DNA of 64,000 nucleotides from Microbispora catharanthi (GTDB taxonomy: Bacteria; Actinomycetota; Actinomycetes; Streptosporangiales; Streptosporangiaceae): assembly GCF_006334915.2 (NCBI RefSeq), contig NZ_VDMA02000025.1, positions 1-64,000 of the forward strand, given 5' to 3'. Positions 27,476-38,462 of this stretch are shown here, piece after piece. The notes beneath the pieces are model-generated. The model saw only the letters and a list, made by a program, of their open reading frames with translations. It was not told the origin of the DNA and searched no databases. Numbering within the stretch: position 1 is the stretch's first letter; the number at the start of each line of letters is the position of its first letter. The position numbers and the translations under genes are program-made.

Positions 27476-28278
27476 CCGAGGCGCTACCGGAGACCGCGCT
27501 ACCGGAGACCGCGCTACCGGAGACCGCGTTACTGGAAATCAGGGGTCTGGAGGTCGCCTTCGGCGGCTTCCGCGCGCTCGACGGCGTGGACCTGACCGTC
27601 GGCCGGGGTGAGCTGCGCTTCCTCATCGGGCCGAACGGCGCGGGGAAGACCACCCTCATCGACGTGATCACGGGCCTGACCAGGCCCACCGGGGGCTCGG
27701 TGCGGTTCGAGGGGCACGACCTCGTGGGCCGCAGGGAGCACGAGATCGTCCGGCTCGGCGTGGGCCGCACCTTCCAGACCTCGGTGGTCTTCGAGGAGCT
27801 CACCGTGCTGGAGAACCTCGACCTGGCCGCGTCGTTCCGCCGCCCGCTGTGGTCGCTGCTGCGCCGCAGGCGCGAGGTGTCGGAGGAGGTTACGGCGGCG
27901 CTGGAGACGACCGGCCTGGCCGGGCTGGCGGGCAGCAGAGCCGGGGTGCTGTCCCATGGGCAGCGGCAGTGGCTGGAGATCGGCATGCTGATCGTCCAGC
28001 GGCCCCGGCTGCTGCTGCTCGACGAGCCGGTCGCCGGCATGTCCTCCGGCGAGCGCGAGCGCACCGGCGAACTGCTCACCGAGGTCGCCCGCGATCACAC
28101 CGTGGTCGTGGTCGAGCACGACATGGACTTCCTACGCCGCTACGCCTCCCAGGTCACCGTGCTGCACGAGGGCAGGGTGCTGACGGAGGGCTCGGTCGAG
28201 CAGGTGCGGGCCGACCCGCGCGTACAGGAGATCTACTTGGGACGGGCGCGGGAGGGTGCCGAGGATGCTGTCCGTTGA
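27472..28278 (+). CDS. urtD: Urea ABC transporter ATPase UrtD
   Basis: A 268-residue LivG-class ATPase: Walker A GPNGAGKTT, signature LSHGQRQWLEIG, Walker B LLLLDEPVAGM, and the switch histidine in VVVVEHDM. The first 20 residues are not part of the fold: a 15-bp unit (GCGCTACCGGAGACC) is repeated three times at 27481-27525, encoding A-L-P-E-T repeats, followed by a diverged fourth copy. The GTG start overlaps the urtC stop and the gene overlaps urtE by 14 bp. Confidence 0.94.
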   Translation: MTEALPETALPETALPETALLEIRGLEVAFGGFRALDGVDLTVGRGELRFLIGPNGAGKTTLIDVITGLTRPTGGSVRFEGHDLVGRREHEIVRLGVGRTFQTSVVFEELTVLENLDLAASFRRPLWSLLRRRREVSEEVTAALETTGLAGLAGSRAGVLSHGQRQWLEIGMLIVQRPRLLLLDEPVAGMSSGERERTGELLTEVARDHTVVVVEHDMDFLRRYASQVTVLHEGRVLTEGSVEQVRADPRVQEIYLGRAREGAEDAVR

Positions 28279-28957
28279 GGGACTGGAATCGGGGTACGGC
28301 CGGGCCCGGGTGCTCTTCGGCGTCTCGCTGGAGGTGCCGGCCGGTCGCCTCGTCTGCGTGATGGGCCGCAACGGGGTCGGCAAGACGACCCTGCTCGACA
28401 CCGTCATGGGCGTGCTCCCGGCGACCGGCGGGAGGGTGACGTTCGAGGGCAGGGACGTCACCCGGCTGCGCCCGGACCAGCGCGTACGGCTCGGCATGGG
28501 CTACGTGCCGCAGGGTCACGACACGTTCCCCCAGCTCAGCGTGATGGACAACCTCCTGGTCACGCTGGAGGCGTCCGCGCACGGGGACCGGGCGGCGCTG
28601 GAGGAGGCCCTGGAGGTCTTCCCCCGGCTCAAGCCGCTGCTCAAACGGCCGGCGGGCTTCCTGTCCGGCGGCCAGCAGCAGCAGCTCGCGATGGCCCGGG
28701 CCCTGGTCACCCGGCCGAAGCTGCTGATCCTGGACGAGCCGACCGAGGGCATCCAGCCGTCGATCATCCTGGAGATCGAGGAGGCCGTCGAACGCCTGCA
28801 CGCGACCGGTCTCGCGATCCTGCTGGTGGAGCAGTACCTGGACCTCGCGCTGCGACTGGCCGACGGGTTCGTGATCCTCGACGCCGGGCGGGTCGTCAGG
28901 TCCGGCCCCGCGCGAGAGCTCCAGGACGAGGAGGTCCACCGGCTTTTGTCCGTCTGA
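28265..28957 (+). CDS. urtE: Urea ABC transporter ATPase UrtE
   Basis: A 230-residue LivF-class ATPase: Walker A GRNGVGKTT, Q-loop YVPQGHDTFPQLSV, signature LSGGQQQQLAMARAL, Walker B LLILDEPTEGIQPS, and LLVEQYLD with the variant switch region. ATG at 28265 has GGAGG about 9 nt upstream; an in-frame GTG at 28256 directly abuts that site. It is the last gene of urtABCDE. About 260 bp of gene-free sequence follows. Confidence 0.95.
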   Translation: MLSVEGLESGYGRARVLFGVSLEVPAGRLVCVMGRNGVGKTTLLDTVMGVLPATGGRVTFEGRDVTRLRPDQRVRLGMGYVPQGHDTFPQLSVMDNLLVTLEASAHGDRAALEEALEVFPRLKPLLKRPAGFLSGGQQQQLAMARALVTRPKLLILDEPTEGIQPSIILEIEEAVERLHATGLAILLVEQYLDLALRLADGFVILDAGRVVRSGPARELQDEEVHRLLSV

Positions 28958-29217
28958 CCTCGGCGCCTACCCTGGAAGGGAGGAAGCGATCGCACGTGTG
29001 AACGCCTTTGGCCGCGCCGGAGGCTCCGCACCGCGGGAGCGGTGGGGGCCGTCCGGACCCGGCACTGCGCACGGCCCGACCGCTTCCTCCGTCGTCTCCG
29101 GCGACGCCGCCGTGAGGCGGGGCAGGATGGGCGAACACCGTCGAGCCGCCACGGCAGATCAACCGTGGAATCAACGGCCTCAAGCAGATGTCAATCAATG
29201 ACGAGCGAAAAGGGCAG

Positions 29218-30270
29218 TCAGATGTCGAGCTGCCACTGGTGCCAGGTGTCGAAGACCTCGAAGCCCATCGCCTCGTTGATCGCCAGCATGTGCGGGTTCG
29301 CGACGGAGTTCCACGTGATCACACGCTCGGCGAACGGCTCGCACGCACGGAACCAGGTGATGTTGGCGAGCTTGAGCACCAGGCCGAGCCGCCGGCCGCG
29401 GTGCGGCGCGAGGACGGTGGTCGAGCTCTGACGGGCCCATCCCTCCGGCCGCTCGGCGTCCACCACGAGCTGGGTGAACCCCGCCGGCTCTCCGCTGGCC
29501 GTATGCCGGGCGATCATCGTGTACGTCCGCTGGCCCGCCCGCGCGAGCATCTCCTCGCGGGCGCGCACGCGGTCGGCGGTCCACCGCTGGTCCTCCATCG
29601 CGAGGTCGCCCAGCGGCTCGTCGTTCATGCCCTCCGCCAGGCAGGCCATGTCGCCGAGCAGGTCGTCGGGAGTCGGCCCGGCCCACCGTTCGAGCGAGTA
29701 GCCCGTGGCGTGCCGTACGGCCCGGGCGCGGAGGAGTTCGAGGCCGGACCAGTCGGCCGTGCGCAGGTCGAGCACCAGCCGGGTCTCGGTGGAGGCGGGG
29801 GAGAATCCGCGGGCCTTGGCGAACGCCGCGCCAGGACCGTCCGCCGTGGCCTCGGCGATCAGGACGCGCCTGCCCTCGTCGCGCGCCCGGCCGATCGCGT
29901 GGTCGAGCAGCGCGACGCCGATTCCCTCGCGCCTGCGGCCCGGATGCGTCATCAGCCGGAGCAGGGCGAGATGAGTGTTGTCGTCCTGAGGGAAATGGAG
30001 AATGTGGCCGCCGACGACCTGGTCACCGGTGATTTGGCTGCCGTTGGTTCGGCTGCCGTCGCACGCCACCCACGCCTCGGCCCGCTCGCCGCCGGACCCG
30101 CTCCGGACGCTCGCCGTGAAGTGCCGCCACGACATCGCCGGACCCGGATGGTCGCACGCGCGCGCGATGCCGTACAGACCGGCCAGAGGGGAGTGCCCCG
30201 CCGGGCCGTCCGGGTCGTCTTCCCCCTGCTCGGCGTCGTTCTCGATGGGGGCGACGCGCTTCATTTGCAT
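29218..30270 (-). CDS. Double-GNAT N-acetyltransferase
   Basis: About 350 residues holding two GNAT folds in tandem. The first has the acetyl-CoA loop LMTHPGRRREGIGVALLDHAI, the second VLAPHRGRRLGLVLKLANITWF followed by NSVANPHMLAINEAMGFEVFDTWHQWQ. This double layout with the closing NxxxN..MLAINEAMGF is common in actinomycete GNAT proteins related to mycothiol synthase, but the mycothiol synthase role is not supported here. ATG at 30270 is preferred to a GTG at 30318 because homology-like sequence begins at MKRVAPI. Confidence 0.8.
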   Translation of the reverse strand: MQMKRVAPIENDAEQGEDDPDGPAGHSPLAGLYGIARACDHPGPAMSWRHFTASVRSGSGGERAEAWVACDGSRTNGSQITGDQVVGGHILHFPQDDNTHLALLRLMTHPGRRREGIGVALLDHAIGRARDEGRRVLIAEATADGPGAAFAKARGFSPASTETRLVLDLRTADWSGLELLRARAVRHATGYSLERWAGPTPDDLLGDMACLAEGMNDEPLGDLAMEDQRWTADRVRAREEMLARAGQRTYTMIARHTASGEPAGFTQLVVDAERPEGWARQSSTTVLAPHRGRRLGLVLKLANITWFRACEPFAERVITWNSVANPHMLAINEAMGFEVFDTWHQWQLDI

Positions 30271-30344
30271 GCCGACAAGAATTCCGCACCCCTTGTCAGG
30301 GGCGCGACTGATTTTCACATCGTGGAACGGCGGTGGGTGAGGGG

Positions 30345-30590
30345 CTATTGCATGTAGTTCTCGACCTCGTTGACCGGGCGGGGGGAGGCGAAGTCGGGGT
30401 CCTCGCCCACGTCGCGCCGGGCGCGGCGCTGGCGCAGCAGGTCCCAGCAGCGGTCGAGCTGCTCCTCCAGCGAGGCGATCCTGTTGTGCTCCTCGTCCGA
30501 GGTCAGCTCACCCGCGACCAGTCGTTCGCGCAGGGAGTGCTCCTCGTCGACCAGGTCGCTGATCCGCTTCAGGATCTCGTCGTCCTTCAT
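30345..30590 (-). CDS. DUF2630 family protein
   Basis: An 81-residue, highly charged helical protein: DDEILKRISDLVDEEHSLRERL...EEHNRIASLEEQLDRCWDLLRQRRARRD matches the small DUF2630 family, likely a coiled-coil hairpin. ATG at 30590 has a near-perfect ribosome binding site (AAGGAGG) 5 nt upstream. It is encoded between the GNAT gene and the leuA leader, divergent from the latter. Function unknown. Confidence 0.8.
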   Translation of the reverse strand: MKDDEILKRISDLVDEEHSLRERLVAGELTSDEEHNRIASLEEQLDRCWDLLRQRRARRDVGEDPDFASPRPVNEVENYMQ

Positions 30591-30688
30591 GTGGCCTCCT
30601 TCGTCACGAGTCACCCTAACCTGGAGCTCCGTCTCGGAATGTGATCGGGTGTCTCGTCCGGCTGAGGGCGTCTGCTAGTCTGCTTGGC

Positions 30689-30714
30689 ATGCTGCGCGGA
30701 CTCCTTCTTATCCG

Positions 30715-30733
<19 letters not shown>
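30689..30733 (+). CDS. Leucine-rich leader peptide of leuA
   Basis: A 14-codon ORF, MLRGLLLIRRGEGL, ends in TAA at 30731. Five of 14 residues are leucine, including three in a row (CTC CTT CTT at 30701-30709), with CTT codons that are rare in this genome. It lies 135 bp upstream of leuA and its second half overlaps one arm of a perfect 12-bp hairpin. This is the classic plan of ribosome-mediated attenuation by leucine supply, as described for leuA of other actinobacteria. Confidence 0.85.
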
Positions 30734-32593
<1,860 letters not shown>

Positions 32594-32705
32594 CAGCCCT
32601 CTGAATCTCGCAGTGATGCGGCAGGACCTGCGGTCTCACTGTCCGTGACCTTGCACAAAAGCGCAAGCGTATGACCTGACCGGCCCAAAAGGCTGTCGGA
32701 AACAC

Positions 32706-32748
32706 GCGAAAGGCGGCAACCGGGAGATCCCCGACTGCCGCCTTTCGC
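32706..32748. terminator. Terminator downstream of leuA
   Basis: A perfect 13-bp stem (GCGAAAGGCGGCA / TGCCGCCTTTCGC) with a 17-nt loop lies 113 bp after leuA. The surrounding 400 bases (32594-32993) hold no other gene that I can support. Confidence 0.8.
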
Positions 32749-32993
32749 ATGTCTCATGATCGACACGGTGTCGGTGCCGTGCTGTCGGCGGCGAGGTGGC
32801 GACAGCCGTCCTGATCGGCCGCGATCGTCGTGCCGACAGCATCGAATCGATCCCCACGGTCGCGCCACTCCTGTGTGGTCCGCTTGGCGCGGGTAAGGCG
32901 CCGGTGCCGACGTTCGACAGAGGACAGCCTTTCGGGGTGCTTCCCATTCGCCGGCGCTTGCCTCTGGTTGATCTCGCGTAGCACGATCTGTTC

Positions 32994-33161
32994 ATGATTG
33001 CCCTGATCACGTTGATCCTGCTGCTGGGGGGATTCATCTGCCTGGCCCTGGCGGTCTTCAAGGAAGACGACCGGCTCAGGCTGGTGGCCGCAGGCCTCGC
33101 GTGCTGGCTCCTTGCTGAACTGGTCCAACGCGTCTACGAGCTTCTAATACTCCAGCCGTAG
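32994..33161 (+). CDS. Possible small membrane protein
   Basis: A 55-residue ORF starting ATG ATT GCC: a long hydrophobic helix (residues 2-21), a charged loop KEDDRLR, and a second helix (residues 29-52). The two-helix pattern with a basic/acidic hairpin looks like a genuine small membrane protein. Against it, no ribosome binding site precedes the ATG and codon use is less biased than in neighbouring genes. Confidence 0.4.
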   Translation: MIALITLILLLGGFICLALAVFKEDDRLRLVAAGLACWLLAELVQRVYELLILQP

Positions 33162-33291
33162 ATTCGTTGACGGCGTCGCCGCCAGTGGGACCAGGGCGCA
33201 GGCCGTACGGGCTCGCTCTCCCCGGATTGTCTGAACTGTGCTCTCCACGGAGCCCGAGGCGGCGGGGTCGCGGCGCTTGGCGGCCTAATAA

Positions 33292-33318
33292 CTTTCACGA
33301 GTAAAACACTCGCGAAAG
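33292..33318 (+). promoter_or_regulatory. Inverted repeat upstream of the FUSC/MarR relic
   Basis: CTTTCACGAGT, five bases, then ACTCGCGAAAG: 10 of 11 arm positions are complementary. It lies 12 bp before the ATG of the relic, in an AT-rich patch. Such an element fits a MarR-type operator, and the relic keeps the end of a MarR gene. Confidence 0.55.
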
Positions 33319-33329
33319 AACGAGGGATC

Positions 33330-33721
33330 ATGAGGCCGGCGATGCGAGGGCGGCTGCCGTTGCGGGGAGTGTTCCGGATCGGCGGGCTGGGGGACGTCTG
33401 GCACAAGCACGCGCTCAGCGCGGTCATCGCCCTCGCCGTGCCGGACACGGTCCTGCTGCTGCTGGACCGCCTGGACCTGGCCGTCTACACCTCCGCCGGA
33501 GCCATTGCGCCCTCTACGCGCACGGCCTGCCGTACCGGCCCCGGGCCCTGGAGGAGCGCGGGCTGGTGAGCCGCCGCCCCGACGACCGCGACCGGCGGGT
33601 CTCCCACCTCACGCTCACCGACGAGGGCCGCGCGCTCACCGACCGGCGGCGGGAGCTGGGAGACCTGCTCGGCGAGCTGCTCCTCCTCCTGGAAGGACGC
33701 CTCGGCGCCCGCCAGCTCTGA
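33330..33721 (+). pseudogene. Chimeric relic: FUSC-type transporter start joined to MarR regulator end
   Basis: The frame from ATG 33330 resembles the start of a FUSC (fusaric-acid-resistance-like) membrane protein: RLDLAVYTSAGAI. After a one-base loss near 33506-33511 the reading continues in another frame as LYAHGLPYRPRA, which completes the FUSC motif. It then runs directly, in that frame, into LEERGLVSRRPDDRDRRVSHLTLTDEGRALTDRR, the wing and last helix of a MarR regulator, up to TGA at 33719. A deletion seems to have joined two neighbouring genes, and a frameshift then disabled the product. Confidence 0.65.
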
Positions 33722-33778
33722 CCGCGATCCGGCCCGCCGAGCCGTGATCGCCTACTCGCGCAAGCCGAGCCGTGTCGC

Positions 33779-34477
33779 CTACTCGGGCAAGCCGAGAAGC
33801 CGGCCCAGACAGGTCATGTTGTGCTCGAACAGCTCGGTTCGGTGGGCGATCGTGTTGTTGAACTGGCCGAAGAGCTCGAAGCTGACCATCCCGAACAGGC
33901 CCGTCCAGACGACGATCGCCCGCGTGACCACGTCGTCCGGCACGTCCGGCATCAGCGACCGTACGATCTCCGCGTCCTCCGCCAGGATCGCGGGTGGCGG
34001 CGGGCAGATCGGGGGAGGGGCGAGCCTGCCCGCGCGGTGGGCCTCTGCGACGATCCGCCCGTACACGGCCGTGTCCCGCACCGCCGGCGCGACGGTGTCC
34101 TGCGGCGCGGCGTAGCCCGGCACGGGTGAGCCGTACAGCAGGGCGTACTCGTGCGGATGGGCCAGGGCCCACTCGCGGACGGCCCGGCAGGCGGCGAGCC
34201 ATCGTCCGGTGAAGTCGTCGCGCGCGCAGGCGGCGTCGGCGCGTTCCACGGCCTCTCCGAGGGCGTTGTATCCGTCTATGATCAGCGCGGTCAGCAGGTC
34301 GTCGCGGCTGGGGAAGTAGCGGTAGATCGCCGAGGAGACCATCCCCATCTCGCGGGCCACCGCCCGCAGGGACAGGCCCGTGGCTCCCTCCGTCGCCAGA
34401 TGTCGCCGGGCGATGTCCGTGATTTCCCTGATCAGCTCCGCTCTCACCCGCTCGCGCGCGGTCCTGCTCGCATTCAT
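33779..34477 (-). CDS. TetR-family regulator
   Basis: A 232-residue repressor. The N-terminal helix-turn-helix (ITDIARRHLATEGATGLSLRAVAREMGMVSSAIYRYFPSRDDLLTALI) spans about 18-66. The C-terminal part, with EWALAHPHEYALLYGSPVPGY and a final GLFGMVSFELFGQF segment, belongs to the WHG-type ligand domain. It is divergent from yrdB-like and epimerase genes, with two matching palindromes between them. A short duplicated stretch (CGCCTACTCG-CAAGCCGAG twice) lies at its 3' end. Confidence 0.9.
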   Translation of the reverse strand: MNASRTARERVRAELIREITDIARRHLATEGATGLSLRAVAREMGMVSSAIYRYFPSRDDLLTALIIDGYNALGEAVERADAACARDDFTGRWLAACRAVREWALAHPHEYALLYGSPVPGYAAPQDTVAPAVRDTAVYGRIVAEAHRAGRLAPPPICPPPPAILAEDAEIVRSLMPDVPDDVVTRAIVVWTGLFGMVSFELFGQFNNTIAHRTELFEHNMTCLGRLLGLPE

Positions 34478-34510
34478 GTGGCAAGGTTAACAGAGCACCA
34501 GAGCGATTAG

Positions 34511-34560
34511 AGAGCGGTGCTCTTGACGAAATCCGCTCCAATGGGAGAGCATTGCTCTCG
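34511..34560. promoter_or_regulatory. Pair of TetR-type operators GAGAGC-N3-GCTCTY
   Basis: GAGAGCGGTGCTCTT at 34511-34525 and GAGAGCATTGCTCTC at 34546-34560 share the same arms and 3-nt spacer. They sit in the 113-bp gap between the divergent TetR gene and the YrdB-like gene, and the first overlaps a TTGACG that could be a -35 box. The TetR regulator is the obvious candidate to bind both. Confidence 0.65.
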
Positions 34561-34590
34561 AAACGGAGCAATGAAAGTCAAGGAGTGCCG

Positions 34591-34938
34591 ATGCTTACCG
34601 TGGCCAAGGGAACGATCTCCGCACTGATGTTCTTCCTGGAGCTGGGCGTGCTGATCTCGCTGGCCTACTGGGGGTTCACCCGGGAGGCCAACATCCTGGT
34701 GAAGATCCTTCTGGGACTCGGTGGGCCGGCCGTGTTCGCGACGCTCTGGGGGTTGTTCATGGCGGGCGGCAAGGCGCCGCACCAGCTGCACGGGATCGCC
34801 CGGGCGGCCTTCGAGGTCGTGTGGTTCGGCGCGGGGGCGGCCGCACTGGTGGCCTCCGGGCTCGTCACCGCGGGTGTGGTGTTCGCGGTCGTGTACGTCG
34901 TGGACGGCGTGCTGCGGCTGCTGACGGATCAGGTCTGA
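34591..34938 (+). CDS. YrdB-like small membrane protein (DUF2568)
   Basis: A 115-residue protein with four predicted membrane helices and the family motifs ELGVLISLAYWGF and GGPAVFATLWGLFMAGGKAP. ATG at 34591 is preceded by AAGGAG at 6 nt. It is the first gene of a TetR-controlled group with the epimerase 10 bp downstream. Function unknown. Confidence 0.85.
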   Translation: MLTVAKGTISALMFFLELGVLISLAYWGFTREANILVKILLGLGGPAVFATLWGLFMAGGKAPHQLHGIARAAFEVVWFGAGAAALVASGLVTAGVVFAVVYVVDGVLRLLTDQV

Positions 34939-34948
34939 AGGAGAAGTG

Positions 34949-35878
34949 ATGGGCAGGCATGTGATCGTCGGATCGGGACAGGTCGGCGGCGGCCTCGCCG
35001 AGACGCTGGCGGAGCGCGGGCACGAGGTGACCCTCGTCACCCGCTCGGGCTCCGGCCCGGAGCGTCCGGGGATCTCGCGGGTCGCCGCGGACGCGGCCGA
35101 CGCCGCCGTGATGCGGCGGCTCACCGAGGGGGCCGACGCGCTCTACAACTGCGCCAACCCGCGCTATCACCGGTGGCCCCTGGACTGGCCGCCGATCGCG
35201 GCCTCGCTGCTGGCCGCCGCCGAGTCGTCCGGGGCCGTCCTGGTCACCCTGGGCAACCTGTACGGATACGGGCCGGTGGACGGACCGATGACCGAGGATC
35301 TGCCGCTCGCCGCGACGGGCACCAAGGGCATGGTCCGGGCGCGGATGTGGGAGGAGATGCGGGCCGCCCACGAGGCCGGCCGGGTGCGGGTCACCGAGGT
35401 GCGCGGCTCGGACTACTACGGGCCGCGGTCGTCCGACCAGTCGTACGTGGGGCCGCGGCTCCTGGAGCCCCTGCTCGCGGGCAAGCCCGCCACCGTCGTG
35501 AGCGACCCCGACATCCCGCACAGCTGGACGTACCTGCCCGACGTCGTGCGGGCGCTGGCGGCGGCCGCGGGGGAGGAGCGCGCGTGGGGGCGGCCCTGGC
35601 ATGTCCCGACCGCGCCGCCCTTCACCATGCGGCAGTTCGCCGAGATGGTGTGCGAGGCCGCGGGCGCCCCGGCGCCGCGCCTGCGGCGGCTGCCGTCGTG
35701 GACGCTGAAGGCGGGGGGCCTCGTATCGCCGTTCCTGCGCGAGCTGGGGGAGACCCGTTATCAGTTCGACCGGCCGTACGTGCTCGACTCCTCCGCCTCC
35801 CAGGCGGTCCTCGGGTTCGGGCCGACGCCGGTCGAGGACGGGGTGAAGGAGACGGTGGCGTGGTGGCGGGGGCGCTGA
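34949..35878 (+). CDS. NAD-dependent epimerase/dehydratase-like protein
   Basis: A 309-residue extended short-chain dehydrogenase. The nucleotide loop is VIVGSGQVGGGLAETLAERGHEV (G-x-G-x-x-G), followed by YNCANPRYHRWP and a GSDYYGPRSS segment. The usual YxxxK is not obvious; the TKGMVRARMWEEM stretch occupies that position, so it may be atypical or bind the nucleotide without the standard catalysis. ATG at 34949 has AAGGAG 5 nt upstream. It is co-transcribed with the YrdB-like gene and probably the oxidoreductase 34 bp downstream. Confidence 0.85.
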   Translation: MGRHVIVGSGQVGGGLAETLAERGHEVTLVTRSGSGPERPGISRVAADAADAAVMRRLTEGADALYNCANPRYHRWPLDWPPIAASLLAAAESSGAVLVTLGNLYGYGPVDGPMTEDLPLAATGTKGMVRARMWEEMRAAHEAGRVRVTEVRGSDYYGPRSSDQSYVGPRLLEPLLAGKPATVVSDPDIPHSWTYLPDVVRALAAAAGEERAWGRPWHVPTAPPFTMRQFAEMVCEAAGAPAPRLRRLPSWTLKAGGLVSPFLRELGETRYQFDRPYVLDSSASQAVLGFGPTPVEDGVKETVAWWRGR

Positions 35879-35912
35879 AAAGCGCCGGAAGGACGGCGAT
35901 AGTCTCCCCGGC

Positions 35913-36818
35913 ATGAGAGTTGGGATCATCGGCCTGGGAGACATCGCGGAGAAGGCGTACCTGCCCGTGCTGGCCGCGACGCCGGGCATCGAGCCGCTGC
36001 TGTGCACCCGCGACCGGGCGGCTCTCGACCGGCTCGGCGACGCGTACCGGATCGGCGCGCGTTTCACCTCCGTGGACGGCCTCGCCGAGGCCGGGATCGA
36101 CGCGGCGTTCGTGCACGCGGCCACCAGCGCGCACGTCCCGATCGTGACCACGCTGCTGGAGGCGGGCGTGCACGTCTACGTGGACAAGCCGCTCGCCTAC
36201 GACGCCGCCGCCTCCGCCGGGCTCGTACGGCTGGCACGCGAGCGGAACAGGTCGCTGATGGTCGGGTTCAACCGCAGGCGCGCCCCCGCGTACGCGGCCC
36301 TGCGCGGCCTGCCGCGCGACGTGATCGTGATGCAGAAGAACCGGCGTGACCTGCCCGGTGATCCGCGGACCATGATCTTCGACGACTTCGTCCACGTGGC
36401 CGACACGCTGCGCTTCCTCGCCCCCGGGCCGGTCACCGACACCACGATCAGAACCAGGGTGCGGGACGGCCTGCTCGAACACGTGGTGCTGACGCTCGGC
36501 GGCGACGGGTTCACCGCCGTCGGCGTGATGAGCCGCACCAGCGGAGCGGCCGAGGAGACCTGCGAGGTCATGGGCGGCGGCGGCAAGCGGCGGGTCGTCA
36601 ACCTCGGCGACGTGGTGGACCTCGCCGGGGACGAGGTCCTCACGAGGCGTGGCGACTGGGTCCCGGCGACCCGGCAGCGCGGCATCGAGCAGATCTGCCG
36701 GGAGTTCCTCGCCGCGGTCCGGGAGGGCCGGATCCTCACGGCCGACGACGCCCTGGAGACCCACGAGCTGTGCGAGCAGATCGTGCTGGCCGCCACGGAC
36801 ACGGCGGCGACGGCCTGA
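35913..36818 (+). CDS. Gfo/Idh/MocA-family oxidoreductase
   Basis: A 301-residue protein with an N-terminal Rossmann fold (VGIIGLGDIAEKAYLPVLA) and the EKP-like motif as VYVDKPLAYD, which holds the catalytic lysine. The C-terminal half is the alpha/beta domain of the family, ending in ETHELCEQIVLAA. These enzymes oxidise or reduce sugars, inositols or related alcohols with NAD(P); the substrate cannot be read from sequence. A strong terminator overlaps its stop codon. Confidence 0.88.
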   Translation: MRVGIIGLGDIAEKAYLPVLAATPGIEPLLCTRDRAALDRLGDAYRIGARFTSVDGLAEAGIDAAFVHAATSAHVPIVTTLLEAGVHVYVDKPLAYDAAASAGLVRLARERNRSLMVGFNRRRAPAYAALRGLPRDVIVMQKNRRDLPGDPRTMIFDDFVHVADTLRFLAPGPVTDTTIRTRVRDGLLEHVVLTLGGDGFTAVGVMSRTSGAAEETCEVMGGGGKRRVVNLGDVVDLAGDEVLTRRGDWVPATRQRGIEQICREFLAAVREGRILTADDALETHELCEQIVLAATDTAATA

Positions 36819-36855
36819 CCGCCTCCCGGAAGCCGCATATTCCCGGGAGGCGGTC
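36817..36855. terminator. Bidirectional terminator between oxidoreductase and gdhA
   Basis: GACCGCCTCCCGG pairs perfectly with CCGGGAGGCGGTC over 13 bp with a 13-nt loop. It begins within the oxidoreductase stop codon and lies 34 bp from the gdhA stop on the opposite strand, so it can end both transcripts. Confidence 0.85.
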
Positions 36856-36888
36856 GTCGTCGCCGTCTTCAGAAGGGCGTCAGGGGCG

Positions 36889-38211
<1,323 letters not shown>

Positions 38212-38462
38212 TCTGTTGTTCTCCTGTCGGAAGGGTGGCCGTTCCCCGGGCCCCGCGTGCCGTCGTCGTTGACGGCCGCGAAAGGCGGACCGGGAGGAGC
38301 GACATCTGGATCAAATCGTGGACCGGGCGATCGCGATATAGGCCAATACGGAGATCGCCGGGCGGTATTTCGCCGTTCCGGCGCATAGGTGGCGCACGCC
38401 GTGAACGGCGGTGGACGGATGGGCGCAAGTCGCGCTTTGCCGTCCTTTTGCAGTAGACAGGG

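Noticed and set aside
29218-30270. Mycothiol synthase (MshD)
   Set aside because: The double-GNAT layout is similar, but I see no specific MshD signature and the neighbours give no support.
32754-33128. 124-codon minus-strand ORF downstream of leuA
   Set aside because: It is mostly Gln/Asp/Arg without motifs, and opposes a more plausible small membrane ORF.
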